From: CAWBQO01 sp963790965
GTDB lineage: Bacteria > Bacteroidota > Rhodothermia > Rhodothermales > DASSAV01
Length of the DNA: 64,000 nucleotides
Assembly: GCA_963790965.1 (NCBI GenBank)
Contig: CAWBQO010000002.1
Span: 1 to 64,000, forward strand
Reading direction: 5' to 3'
Each line of letters begins with the position of its first letter. Position 1 is the first letter of the stretch. Both the position numbers and the translations under genes were made by a program. The notes beneath the pieces were generated by a model. It worked only from the letters and a program-made list of their open reading frames with translations, was not told the origin of the DNA and ran no database searches. Positions 27,624 through 37,086 of the stretch are shown piece after piece.

Positions 27624-28325
27624 TCAGCGGGAGTTGTCATCGTCTCCGTCCGAGATGATTCTCGTCCCCTCGAATTTGCCGGTTCGGACAGCGGTGAGGA
27701 TGCACTCTGGATCGGTTCCGTCGATAACCACTGTTTCGCAGTGTGCACGTTGGATTATCTTCGCGGCGAGAAGGTCGATCGGTACACTTCTCCCGGCAGT
27801 GCTGTCGATATCGAGGATGAGGGTAATGAGTTGGCTCGCGCGTAACTCGCCGAATGGTTCTGCGTCTGGGTGAGTGTGGGGATCCGCGCTAAAGACGCCA
27901 GGCACGTTCGTCGCATAGATGAGACGTTCTGCGTTGATGTATTCAGCAAGTAGTGCGCTCACTGCATCAGTAGTTTGACCGGGTGCTGATCCACCCATGA
28001 CGACGATGTCGCCACAGCGGAGCGCTCTGCCCGCCGCTTCGTAGTCTGTAGATGGCGTCAAGACGGCATCGTCGCCGATTGCCGCGATGAGAAGCCGGGC
28101 GTTTAGCCGAGTAACCCCGATACCGATTTGATCAAGTTCGACTTCGTTCGCACCGATAGCTCGCCCCACATCGATGAATTCACGCGCAGGAGATCCACCT
28201 CCGGTAACGACACAGACGTTGTGCTCCTCGGCGAGTGTTGTGATGACGGCTGCGTACTCTCGAAACTGTTCTGGGTCAAGCGTCGGCACGAGGAGACTCC
28301 CGCCGAGTGCGAGTACGATGCGCAT
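27624..28325 (-). CDS. pyrH: UMP kinase, archaeal type
   Basis: 233 residues of the amino acid kinase fold: MRIVLALGGSLLVPTLD (glycine-rich phosphate loop), VCVVTGGGSPAREFIDVGRA (nucleotide site), GQTTDAVSALLAEYINAERL and a C-terminal RAHCETVVIDGTDPE. It phosphorylates UMP to UDP in pyrimidine metabolism. Archaeal PyrH is about 225-240 residues, so it is full length. In haloarchaea the core gene usually lies in a housekeeping operon (with lysS); this copy lies among accessory genes and may be a paralogue. Confidence 0.85.
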   Translation of the reverse strand: MRIVLALGGSLLVPTLDPEQFREYAAVITTLAEEHNVCVVTGGGSPAREFIDVGRAIGANEVELDQIGIGVTRLNARLLIAAIGDDAVLTPSTDYEAAGRALRCGDIVVMGGSAPGQTTDAVSALLAEYINAERLIYATNVPGVFSADPHTHPDAEPFGELRASQLITLILDIDSTAGRSVPIDLLAAKIIQRAHCETVVIDGTDPECILTAVRTGKFEGTRIISDGDDDNSR

Positions 28326-29350
28326 GATACTCTATAGATTGTAGGACAGCGTCGAAGAATAATCTATGCACCTCTTAGTGAACCCGCCACGTTTTGGACG
28401 CAGACCGCCGACTGTCGTCCATGGCGACGATTGTCTATCAGGCGTAGATGACACTATCTCGGAAGAAATCGACGATGAGAAACTGAACTATCGAGAGGAC
28501 CACCGGCAGATTCATCACGGCGATGATGAGTACACGCACATTCCCAAGAGAACGCGTCTATACGGTGACAATGGCGGATCCACACTTCGAAAACGAGTAA
28601 GGCGATTCACTCGGTCATGGTGTGTGCTGTGCAACAGCTTTATCAACAGCTTGGGGGTCAGGTGGCTCGAGAGAGCGTCGCTCTCTCGTCATTGCGGGGG
28701 GCACTGTCTAGTTAACCTCCTGCGCTGGCGTTCTTCAATCAAGCGATCGGTGCGGTCGCTGAACGTTGTAATAACGCACAAACATCGCAAGCCATCGGCA
28801 GACGCTCAACCGACTGCCCATCCATAAGTTGTGGAACGATTGACCTTCATCTTCGATAGCGCTGGTTAAGTTACGAACGACACGAAACGTCCACAAGTTC
28901 TCGTCATCGATTGTGAATAACGAATTAACTCACAGTGTTCTGCCTCATCCGATTTCAGCATGGACTCCTCCTGAATACCTCTGATTTGTGCGATTTGAGC
29001 CAAACTAGTATGGTATAGATACGCTTCTGAACTGGCGGTTGATTGTCGAGCGCTTGACACAGTCGGTGAACTCAAACACAGAACGACTGTGTGGGTCTTC
29101 ACTCGGACAGCTATCCTGACGGATGACACTTGCCAGTATATTAATGCACCAGTCGTATCTCGTTGGATATACATCTCTGTGATGACGGGAAAACGAAGAG
29201 ACGGCCCTGAATGAGAGGCGTTGACTGCCGGAATGTTAGAATCCAAATCGCAATCTCGTCACCCCCGGTTCTGCAAGAGAGCAGGATTGCAACTAGTTTC
29301 TACGGAGGTCTATAGATAATAAATGACGTTCGAAAACGCCGGGTTATTTT
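28326..29350. other. About 1 kb of gene-poor DNA
   Basis: No secure gene. On the minus strand about 28,450-28,560 reads NVRVLIIAVMNLPVVLSIVQ, then FLIVDFFRDSVIYA and a stop, a possible membrane-protein tail without a start. A hairpin CGAGAGAG/CTCTCTCG lies at 28,668-28,688. The plus frame 28,366-28,827 and the minus frame 28,866-29,246 have unnatural composition. Confidence 0.4.
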
Positions 29351-29353
29351 AAC

Positions 29354-29539
29354 AGCAAACGAAACATCCACTGCTGCCACTTCTATTTCGGGTTCGCCTG
29401 TATCACCTACAATCTCTGGCTGTTGACTGACTTCCTCGTCCAAGAGCGGATCGGCGTGATCGAGACGCGGATGAAACCACGAACCACGCTGAAACGGTTC
29501 CTTCGGTGGCTTGATCGGGCGATTCAACGAGTCCTGTAG
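29354..29539 (+). pseudogene. C-terminal scrap of an IS4-type transposase
   Basis: The frame reads NIHCCHFYFGFACITYNLWL, then LTDFLVQERIGVIETRM and ends LKRFLRWLDRAIQRVL, stop 29,537-29,539. FYFGFACxxYNLWLLxDxLVQ is the helix after the catalytic glutamate in haloarchaeal IS4-like transposases; compare RFFYFAFACLLYSIW in the gene at 34,057. Nothing upstream aligns, so only a scar remains. Confidence 0.6.
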
Positions 29540-29782
29540 ACTCGCTCCGGGCTCGCCCCTTGGAGAGGCGTCACTTTTCTGGCGGTCGAAATTTGTCGTA
29601 GAATGATAACTTTTGAGAGATGATTTGATTATTCTGGAGTGGAATCAGTTATTTTCACTGGATGATCTGAGTAAGACACTGTGAAACTAGCCGACCTCGT
29701 GAACGCGAGGGCCCTCATTCGCAACTCCCACTGCGCGACAATTTGAGACTGGTCGTCTCAATGCATATGGCATTCTGACGAA

Positions 29783-29795
29783 GTTCATAAATAGT
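29783..29795 (+). promoter_or_regulatory. Probable TATA box of the toxin-antitoxin operon
   Basis: GTTCATAAATAGT sits about 27-39 bases upstream of ATG 29,822, with an AAG-containing BRE-like tract before it. This fits a short-leader archaeal promoter. Judged by position only. Confidence 0.4.
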
Positions 29796-29821
29796 ATGAA
29801 AACGTAGTCCCGGATAGAACG

Positions 29822-30190
29822 ATGGCACGAATCACCGGGTCCTACCCAGATGACCTTGACCTCCTCATCGAGGGTGCTGTCGAGGCTGGTGTCTTCGGGG
29901 GCAAGAGCGATGCGTTGCGCGAGTTCGTGCGTGAATACTTCGAGGACCACGAGAACGAACGTATTGCAGCTGCGGTGGCCCTCTACGAACGCGAGCGGAT
30001 CACACTCGGTGATGCCGCGAGACTCGCTGATGTCGACCGCTGGACGATGCGTGACATCCTCCGTGAGCACGGTGTTGAACTTCGCCTCGGGCTCGTTGAC
30101 GAAGACGACGCAGCCTACGAGGTAGAGGCAGCACGCGAACTCGAATTCGATGATGAGGACTCGTCTGATGAGGAGTCATGTGTTAAATGA
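29822..30190 (+). CDS. UPF0175 family antitoxin
   Basis: 122 residues. Residues 1-40 (MARITGSYPDDLDLLIEGAV then KSDALREFVREYF) resemble a ribbon-helix-helix dimerisation segment. Residues 48-85 (VALYERERITLGDAARLADV then DRWTMRDILREHGVEL) are the UPF0175 helix-turn-helix. The C-terminus is strongly acidic. The stop overlaps the start of the PIN gene by ATGA, the usual antitoxin-toxin order. It probably represses the operon and neutralises the PIN toxin. Confidence 0.85.
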   Translation: MARITGSYPDDLDLLIEGAVEAGVFGGKSDALREFVREYFEDHENERIAAAVALYERERITLGDAARLADVDRWTMRDILREHGVELRLGLVDEDDAAYEVEAARELEFDDEDSSDEESCVK

Positions 30191-30693
30191 CAGGTGACGA
30201 TCTACCAGCGAACCCGAGCGTCTTGAACACGACTGTCCTCTCGAATTTTGCGTACATCGATCAGCTGTGGGTAGTTGCTTCCCTCTCTGGAATCTGTACG
30301 GTACCAGTCGTCCGTGAGGAGCTTGAACACGGCATTGATAACCATCCATATCTCCAGAAAGCACTCGATACACTTGATGACGAAATCCCAGTCGCGACTA
30401 TTTCGGATACTGTCGCAAACAGAGAAGCCGTTGTTGGTGGGCATCTCGACCCTGGGGAAGCACAGGCGTTCGCCCTCGCCGACGCACACGACGGTCGGCT
30501 GCTGACAGACGACGGAGATGCCCGGTCGTTTGCGAAAGACCAGGGTGTGACCGTTGTCGGGTCGGTTGGCGTTCTGTTGGCTGCAATCGATGCTGGGAAA
30601 ATCGATGAAGCCACTGCTGACGAGTGGCTGTCGACGTGGATCGATGAGATTGGCTACTACGTCCCGTATCGAACGATCGCCGAGTATCGGTGA
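30187..30693 (+). CDS. PIN-domain toxin (DUF3368-like)
   Basis: 168 residues. The acidic PIN site is formed by NTTVLSNFAYID near the start (Asn in place of the usual first Asp), VVREELEHG (Glu), LDPGEAQAFALADAHDGRLL (Glu and Asp) and TDDGDARSFA (Asp). DUF3368 proteins pair with UPF0175 antitoxins in many archaea and are predicted ribonucleases. The start overlaps the antitoxin by four bases. The first acidic residue replaced by Asn (VLNTTVLSNF versus the common xxDTSxLxxL) could reduce activity. Confidence 0.82.
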   Translation: MTGDDLPANPSVLNTTVLSNFAYIDQLWVVASLSGICTVPVVREELEHGIDNHPYLQKALDTLDDEIPVATISDTVANREAVVGGHLDPGEAQAFALADAHDGRLLTDDGDARSFAKDQGVTVVGSVGVLLAAIDAGKIDEATADEWLSTWIDEIGYYVPYRTIAEYR

Positions 30694-30752
30694 CGGGCTT
30701 GCTCGGAGTTCGAAACGCCTGATTAGTGTGACCGTGAACACGTCTATTACCA

Positions 30753-31658
30753 ATGAGTGAAGCCGACAGACGGCTGTCCGAAGAGAGCGAACAACGGTTT
30801 CTGGATCTGTACGCTCATCTATTAGTGTATGTCAACGACCGATTCGATGTCATCGAAGAGATCGAAACGGTCGCTGATCTTGAACAGCACTATACTGACG
30901 AGCTTCTCCCGCTCCGAAACACGCTGTACAACGAGTCGACGACAGACCTGATAGAGGACTTCGTTGAACAGAACCCTCCCGACCTGTCGGAGGCTAATCT
31001 CGAACAGGTCGCAGCGTGGACTGACTTCGTCGCCGGTGAGTTCGTCGTCCGCTATCGCGAGGACGACGCGATCTTCCTCGATTGGACAGAACCGCCGAAA
31101 GCATATGCAGTCCGCCCGGCTCGACTTCCGTTCGCCGAAGTGTGGGACGAGTCCGCACTTCCAGTCCCAGTTTCGAGTGTCGTCCTATTGCCGTTCGAGG
31201 ACCAGATCGTCTACGACGGCTGGATCGGGGTCAAGAACATCATCTTCGGGGGTTCCCTCAGTACTGACATCGATGACGAGTACGAAGAGGCCAAACATCG
31301 CTTCGGCATCATCGACTCGCTTCCAGTACCCGAGGAAGACGAAAAGACGGACGCCGAGGAGTTGCGCTTCTACATGAAGAACAAGCGCAACCGAGAGCGA
31401 TACGCGTCGGAGATCGAGCAGTTGCGGGAGAAAACCGACGAACTGGAGCGGATTTACCACCAGGAAATGGGGAAGGCCCGAGCCCGCAGCTTGGGTCACG
31501 AACTGCGCGAGTTGGGACTCAACGAAGCCTATGTAGCGATCTACGATGATCGGATCATCACTAGTGCCCCCTCCGAATCCGAGGTTCGCAAGCTACTCGA
31601 AGAGATTATGCCCGCTGGGAAGGCTGATCACCCCTACATCTACCACTTCGATCCCTGA
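30753..31658 (+). CDS. Unrecognised acidic protein, 301 residues
   Basis: 301 residues, soluble. A helical N-terminal half (SEQRFLDLYAHLLVYVNDRF, DLEQHYTDELLPLRNTLYNE), a central beta region with VVLLPFEDQIVYDGWIGVKN and IIFGGSLSTDID, a coiled coil (about 205-240) and a short C-terminal alpha/beta part. The central YDG...FGG pattern occurs, to my memory, in uncharacterised proteins near SEC-C and pRiA4b genes in bacteria. Strong host codon use. It begins 59 bases after the PIN gene and may be co-transcribed with it. Confidence 0.6.
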   Translation: MSEADRRLSEESEQRFLDLYAHLLVYVNDRFDVIEEIETVADLEQHYTDELLPLRNTLYNESTTDLIEDFVEQNPPDLSEANLEQVAAWTDFVAGEFVVRYREDDAIFLDWTEPPKAYAVRPARLPFAEVWDESALPVPVSSVVLLPFEDQIVYDGWIGVKNIIFGGSLSTDIDDEYEEAKHRFGIIDSLPVPEEDEKTDAEELRFYMKNKRNRERYASEIEQLREKTDELERIYHQEMGKARARSLGHELRELGLNEAYVAIYDDRIITSAPSESEVRKLLEEIMPAGKADHPYIYHFDP

Positions 31659-31672
31659 CCGAGAGTCCACAG

Positions 31673-32032
31673 CTACGACTGGAGTTGCGTGACAGTCGAC
31701 GCGATTTCGCTTTTGGTCGGTACGCCGGAGAACTCGAACATTCTGTCCCCGACACCGAAGGCATATCTCTGGTAGGAGACGTCGACGTGAATCCAGCATT
31801 CGACATCGCTGTCTGTCGCCTCAGACTCGGCTTCACCTGTATTCTCTCCGTGCTTCAGCACGTCGAGCAGGTACTCTTCGATACGTGGCGCATTTGCGAT
31901 TCGCAAGAGATGATCGGCAGCGACGTTGTCCAACACGTCTGCTGGGGTCCCGTACCCTTCGCCAACGAGATAGAACTCGCCGTCGTATTCGTGTGACTCG
32001 ACCTGGACACAGAGTGCGTACGTCTCAGCCAT
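31673..32032 (-). CDS. Unrecognised small haloarchaeal protein
   Basis: 119 residues from the ATG of MAETYALCVQVESHEYDGEF; a longer frame to 32,107 adds a basic leader unlikely to be native. Two beta-rich halves are joined by an acidic linker (GENTGEAESEATDSDVE). The C-terminal part VECWIHVDVSYQRYAFGVGD is also beta-rich. No family. It lies opposite and between two plus-strand genes, with only 14 bases to the 301-residue gene, so it is convergent with it. Confidence 0.5.
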   Translation of the reverse strand: MAETYALCVQVESHEYDGEFYLVGEGYGTPADVLDNVAADHLLRIANAPRIEEYLLDVLKHGENTGEAESEATDSDVECWIHVDVSYQRYAFGVGDRMFEFSGVPTKSEIASTVTQLQS

Positions 32033-32139
32033 ATCGGTAGTTCCGAAGTACCACCTATCAGACTGTCTGTTGAAGAGACGACCCGCCAGTGGCCGCGTCG
32101 TGAACAAGATTTAGTCGGAATGGCTCGCAACCACTGTAT

Positions 32140-33111
32140 ATGTCTTTCACTGCCAGCTGGCACACGCTTCTCGATGAACTTGACGACCTCCCCGAGAGTG
32201 CGACGCTCATCACGCCGCTCTCCCATCAGCGATTTCGTATTGCTGACGTGCAGGACGCTCGCGTCATCATTCAGTTCGAAGACAGAGATGAGACGCGGCC
32301 GCTCCAGCGCGACCAGTTCGAAACGCTCTATCGACGAATCGAGGACGCTCCCGACGGGTTTGACCTTGACCGTCTCCCGCCGGATGCCGATCCGTACCCG
32401 ACGGTGTGGAGTGTCCATCCACGATTCGAGATCGATGAGGACGCTGGCATCATCACACAATCAGCGGTTGCGACGGCAACGCAGGTGATGGGTGCAGAGC
32501 AGGAACCAACGGACGAGGAACGAACTGAACCCGACGGACTTGATGTGTACTCGGACACGCTCCTCCTCATCGATGCACTCGAACGTCACGATGTGACTGA
32601 CCTCTCCGAACTGGAGACGGACGCGTTGGTGAATCTCTACACCCTGCTTTCGGATGTCCAGCGAGATGCTAACGAATTCCGCAAGGAGATCGCGGATGTC
32701 CTCCTCGCTCGACTCCATCATGACCGTCCGGTTTCCGGGCAGTATGGCTCCGTCCAACGGACGAGTCGCCGTAACCGCTCGCTCAAAGACGACGAGGAGG
32801 TGCTGGAACGCCTTGAGAACGCTGGCATCGACCGCGAACGTGTGCTGAGCGTCGACCGCTCGAAAGTCGATGAAGCGCTTGAAGTCACCACACTCTCCGA
32901 ATCCGATGTGTATGAGGTCGAAGAAAGCGAATACGTTCGCAAAGCAGAGGTCGATGAAGACGTCAAAGAGTCCCGATTGCAGGGGTTGAAAGACCGCCTT
33001 GCTGTCAGCGAGGACGACGAGGCGAACCAGCTCCGAGCGGAGATCGAGGAGCTCGAACAGCGTATCAACGATCTCACCAGCTTCCGCACGGGAGCGGAGA
33101 TGCAGGGATGA
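32140..33111 (+). CDS. Unrecognised acidic two-domain protein, 323 residues
   Basis: 323 residues. Residues 1-90 are a small alpha/beta domain (TLITPLSHQRFRIADVQDAR, RPLQRDQFETLYRRIED), 140-200 helices (LLIDALERHDVTDLSELETD), and 210-320 a charged, helical to coiled-coil region ending EEANQLRAEIEELEQRIND-like. No membrane segment. The stop overlaps the next gene by ATGA, so it is translated together with the pRiA4b ORF-3-like protein. Confidence 0.6.
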   Translation: MSFTASWHTLLDELDDLPESATLITPLSHQRFRIADVQDARVIIQFEDRDETRPLQRDQFETLYRRIEDAPDGFDLDRLPPDADPYPTVWSVHPRFEIDEDAGIITQSAVATATQVMGAEQEPTDEERTEPDGLDVYSDTLLLIDALERHDVTDLSELETDALVNLYTLLSDVQRDANEFRKEIADVLLARLHHDRPVSGQYGSVQRTSRRNRSLKDDEEVLERLENAGIDRERVLSVDRSKVDEALEVTTLSESDVYEVEESEYVRKAEVDEDVKESRLQGLKDRLAVSEDDEANQLRAEIEELEQRINDLTSFRTGAEMQG

Positions 33112-33992
33112 CTGCCTACCGCTTTCGCGTCAAGTTCGACCCCGATCCGACGTCACTGTGGCGGGATATCGTCGTCGGCGCGGACAGAACGATCGCCGAG
33201 TTCCAGTCGGCTATCAACCCTGCGGTCGGGCTCGATCAGGGCCACCTCTGGTTCGTCGGCGACGACGAGGACTACTGGGACAGCGCTGTCAAATACCAGT
33301 GTCCACAGGAGTACGAGGAGTCGCCTGGTGGCGATCCGGTATTGCGTACCGAGCGGATCGAGAACGCAGGCGACGTGACGGTCGGTGAGATGACCCGCCA
33401 GCTCGGACTCGAACAGTACGATCGCATCTGCTATCTCTACGACTACGGCGACGAATGGCGGTTCTACGCCATCTTGAAGGAGATTCTCAGCGACGAGCCG
33501 AGCGATAAAAACCCGGAGGTCCTGAAAGAGAAAGGCGAGTCCATCGGCGACCAGTACGACGCGTCAGGAACCGCTGAAAGTGATTCGCCACTTCCAGATC
33601 CACTCTATTCAGTGCTTCCTGAAACAGCGGTTCCCGTTGCGGATCTTCGTGAGTTGGAGAAGCGAGATGATATCGTCCACGTCATTCCATTACTCAGTCT
33701 CGAAACGGGGTTCGGGGCGGTCTGCGAGCGGTTCGCGATTCAGTTCGAAGAGAGGGGATACGTCCTCGAAAACTTCCAGCCGGGGTGGCAGGTCGTCGAG
33801 GAGGTTGACGGAGCAGACAAGACGGAGGAAGAACTCCTCGCGGCCCTTGCGGACGCAGTGCGCGAGTGGCACGCTGAAATCGCGGAGATCTCGGGAGCGA
33901 TGACGGGACAGCATTTCGACGAGGAGACTGTCGAAGCGATGCACGTCGAACTGGAAGCGGAACTCGAACGCAAGGGATACGGCCACCTGTAA
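33108..33992 (+). CDS. pRiA4b ORF-3 (IS1096 TnpR-like) family protein
   Basis: 294 residues. The N-terminal domain has TAYRFRVKFDPDPTSLWRDI, the helix TIAEFQSAINPAVGL, GHLWFVGDDEDYWDSAVKY, and the hallmark YDYGDEWRFYAILKEI (compare YDFGDxWxHxIxLE). This ~190-residue domain is widespread on plasmids and near mobile elements; its biochemical role is not settled. The C-terminal 120 residues (CERFAIQFEERGYVLENFQP) are a separate helical part. Overlaps the upstream gene by four bases. An IS4-type element starts about 40-65 bases downstream. Confidence 0.8.
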   Translation: MTAYRFRVKFDPDPTSLWRDIVVGADRTIAEFQSAINPAVGLDQGHLWFVGDDEDYWDSAVKYQCPQEYEESPGGDPVLRTERIENAGDVTVGEMTRQLGLEQYDRICYLYDYGDEWRFYAILKEILSDEPSDKNPEVLKEKGESIGDQYDASGTAESDSPLPDPLYSVLPETAVPVADLRELEKRDDIVHVIPLLSLETGFGAVCERFAIQFEERGYVLENFQPGWQVVEEVDGADKTEEELLAALADAVREWHAEIAEISGAMTGQHFDEETVEAMHVELEAELERKGYGHL

Positions 33993-34056
33993 TTTATCTC
34001 GCAACGGTCTATCGAAGAGAACGAGTTCTTGGCTGTGAAATGTCCAGTGTCTCGCA

Positions 34057-35733
34057 GTGGCACCAACCAGTGAGTCTCGCCGGAGTGTCTTTCGTCGGAT
34101 CGCTCGGAAATCGCACGTCGAGTGGCCGGCGTATGACTCGACCCCGTTGTATGACCGGAGTTCGCTAACTGGACTGGAGTCGGACCTTCGTACTGTGTCG
34201 GAAGCGTGGTTCGATCACGACGCCCATACCTCCGTTGAGCTGTTCGTCTGTACGGTTCCGCTGGCCTACTTTCGATTCGATCCTCACGATCGCTACGCGA
34301 ACTCGACACGCTACGAGATGGACACGCTCTTTCGCCTGTTCGTGCTGAAAGAACTCCACGGGTGGGACCACGAGACAGCACTCGTTGAGTACCTCAAACG
34401 TCGATCTGTTATCCGTGAGCAACTGGGTATCGAATTGATTCCCGATCAGTCGACGCTGTGGCGAAGCTGGAACACACGCTTCACGAAAGAGCTCCGCGAG
34501 ACTATCGAAACGGTTGCTCGAACGATCCTCATCACCGCTCAGAACGCGGGTATCACGGTCCCGCGTGAACCGGACCGGACGCTCCGGCACCACGATACTG
34601 AATCCGATCAGTCCAACCCAGACAATAGGATCGTTCTCGACCAAGCGAGCGAGATCACTGACCACGTCTGTCGCATCATCTTCCCCACGTTCTCGCTTAA
34701 TCGTAGTGAGGGCTGTGAGATCCCCGAAAATGCGTATTGGGATTTGCAAACGTATCTCGGGTTGCGAGAGAATCTCGCCGTGAACGAAGGAGCTCGAAGT
34801 TTCATCCACGAGTCAACTCGCGACCGGACTCCAATGGGACACGCACATCGTGACCATCTTCGTGATCTTTCGATCGAACAGATTCGAGAGATGTATCGGC
34901 AAGCGGTAGGCCGCCTCTTAGAAGAGGTCGCCGCGACGGAGGCGTTCTATCGTGCCGGAATCGTAGCGATCGATATCACTGAAGACGATCCCTTCACAGG
35001 TGACCGCACCGGCCACGAAGACGAGATCATCGGGACGAAGGAGAAGAACGACGAGTACGCCTACCAGTGGGCGACAGTTCAGTTGGTCGGGAATGCCGTC
35101 CCAATGGTGCTGGACGCACGTCCGGTCCGAAAGGGTGAGACACGATTAGAAATCGTCGAGGATCTGCTCGACTCTGCCGAGGACCTCGTTCATGTGGATA
35201 ACGTGCTGATGGACCGGGAGTTCGATAGTCAGCACGTTCTGGAGATGATCAGCCAGCGCGGGCTCTCGTATGTCGTGCCCAAGCGGATGCAGACAAGTGA
35301 GAGGGCTCAGGCCAAGCGGTTGCTTCGATATGATCAGGATCGGTACGAGACCGACCGCAAACTCCATCTCGGCGACAACGAGTGGCACTCAACGACGCTG
35401 ATATACCGTCGAAAGGAGAACTCCGAGCACAACGATCATCGGCAGTATTCAGTGTTCATGACGAATTGCGGGAGTGGTCTCCTCACGGAGTACGGCTACA
35501 GGTGGGAGATCGAGAGCGGCTACAGATCAATAAAGCGGTTCATGGCGGCGACGACGTCGAAGGATTTCGGGCTTCGATTCTTCTACTTCGCGTTTGCGTG
35601 TCTGCTGTACTCGATCTGGCGCGCCGTCGATTTACTCGTCCAGGTTGAGTTAACTGGTGAGTACGAGCACTCGCCCTTGGTGACGGCAGATAATACACTG
35701 ACGCTGCTGAAGAAGGAGACAGGAATCGGGTAG
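34057..35733 (+). CDS. IS4-type DDE transposase (large haloarchaeal group)
   Basis: 558 residues, intact. Catalytic residues are visible in GIVAIDITEDDPFTGDR (Asp), VDNVLMDREFDSQHVLEM (Asp) and YGYRWEIESGYRSIKRFMAA (Y-x2-R-x3-E-x6-K, the IS4 signature with the Glu). The N-terminus includes a helical DNA-binding region with LFRLFVLKELHGWDHETALV and IPDQSTLWRSWNTRF. The left end near 34,032 (GGCTGTGAAATGT) and the right end near 35,880-35,890 (GGCTGTAATGTG on the other strand) may be imperfect terminal repeats. I did not find a target duplication. Confidence 0.82.
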   Translation: MAPTSESRRSVFRRIARKSHVEWPAYDSTPLYDRSSLTGLESDLRTVSEAWFDHDAHTSVELFVCTVPLAYFRFDPHDRYANSTRYEMDTLFRLFVLKELHGWDHETALVEYLKRRSVIREQLGIELIPDQSTLWRSWNTRFTKELRETIETVARTILITAQNAGITVPREPDRTLRHHDTESDQSNPDNRIVLDQASEITDHVCRIIFPTFSLNRSEGCEIPENAYWDLQTYLGLRENLAVNEGARSFIHESTRDRTPMGHAHRDHLRDLSIEQIREMYRQAVGRLLEEVAATEAFYRAGIVAIDITEDDPFTGDRTGHEDEIIGTKEKNDEYAYQWATVQLVGNAVPMVLDARPVRKGETRLEIVEDLLDSAEDLVHVDNVLMDREFDSQHVLEMISQRGLSYVVPKRMQTSERAQAKRLLRYDQDRYETDRKLHLGDNEWHSTTLIYRRKENSEHNDHRQYSVFMTNCGSGLLTEYGYRWEIESGYRSIKRFMAATTSKDFGLRFFYFAFACLLYSIWRAVDLLVQVELTGEYEHSPLVTADNTLTLLKKETGIG

Positions 35734-37086
35734 AGAGACGCTCAGCCTGGGTAGCGCGCCGTCTGAGTGGCTACACTGTTGGTACACTGTTGGATGTCTC
35801 GAAAATTCGCCCTTACAATTGGAAGTATGACAAGAATGGTCGCTTGGAGAGATTTGAGGTAGTTTCCGCTGACCGAATCGGCCAAATTCACACATTACAG
35901 CCCCGCTAAACCCAGTGTAGTCTCAACTTCACACCGAAGAAATTGTCTATCGCAATATACAGTATATAGAATCGGATTACAGTGGCTTCGTGCTCATAAC
36001 CTATGAATTCGGCCATATTCGAGTTTAGCCAATCACTATGTATTACCCCTGTTGTACACAGTAGATTTAGGTGGGTCCCCGCTGTCGGTCACTCACGAAC
36101 GATGGAACCCACTGAAGACGACTCTACCCCAAGGGAAAATCCGAATCAAGACCGCCATCTAGCAGTATCTCGACAGCGTAGAGGCTGGCAACTCTCGGAA
36201 GAACTTCTAATCTACGCTGGTAGCGTGGCAGCACCTTTACATTAAGAATATGAAATGATGATCTTCTAAAATTTGGATATTTGTTAATATCTACGGTGCG
36301 TTCAGGACCATAATAGTTTTTTAACGGTTTCTAATTGGAAATGAGTTCTTAAGTGTACAAAAATGGATGCTTATATACATTACAACTTTGTCTGGCTGAG
36401 GAGTTCCTTGAGACAAATCCAACGAAGGAAATGTGGGCCACGGACGAAATCTCAAAAGACCTTGACGATGCAGATCGTCAGTTCTGGTAGCAAGAGGGAC
36501 GGCCCCAATCCTGTATGATATAGACAAGAATACACAATATCGTAAGGTGAAAATACAAACATAACAAATACAATATAATTCTTGATCGGTCAATTATCTA
36601 TTTCTAGCCCCTCAGGTACCCAGGGAATAGAGGTGTTCGAAGGACCCTCAGATTAAAATCAGACTAGCATCTCAGGGGTAATTTGGAACATGATATCGGT
36701 GCCTTTTGGTCTTCTTTCTTCACCGACGAGTGGCCAGTCTCTCCGAGTGCACACACGCATCCAGTATCGTGCCGTACGCATTCACCGGTCCCAACAGGTG
36801 TTCTGAATGAGAAGGTTGAGAGAATTATCAATAATTAGTAAATAGAGGTTATGATGTGAAAGCACAATATTACCTCACCGAACAGCACTCGGAACCTTAT
36901 TAGGACTACTCCAATCATCTGAGGAGCAATGAACGATGTCAGACGCCATATATTTCGAACAAATTTCCGATATTAGGGCCAAAATTGTGGACAATAACGA
37001 GGTTAACAAGACTATTTGAGGTGATATTTTGATTTCCAAGCGGTTGGGCATCAATTTAAGGGTGAAACATCACTTGAACCAGACTA
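35734..37086. other. About 1.35 kb of gene-poor, AT-rich DNA
   Basis: It starts with the probable right end of the IS4-type element (to about 35,930). No secure gene follows. The frame at 36,003-36,245 is too short and unlike its neighbours. At 36,400-36,490 a stretch reads FLETNPTKEMWATDEISKDL, possibly a helix-turn-helix scrap. It separates the accessory block from the catabolic cluster. Confidence 0.4.

Noticed and set aside
28366..28827. 153-residue frame
   Set aside because: Composition unlike host proteins and no conserved blocks; the minus strand holds only a short hydrophobic tail.
36400..36490. Possible helix-turn-helix scrap
   Set aside because: Too short, no start, cannot be assigned to a family.
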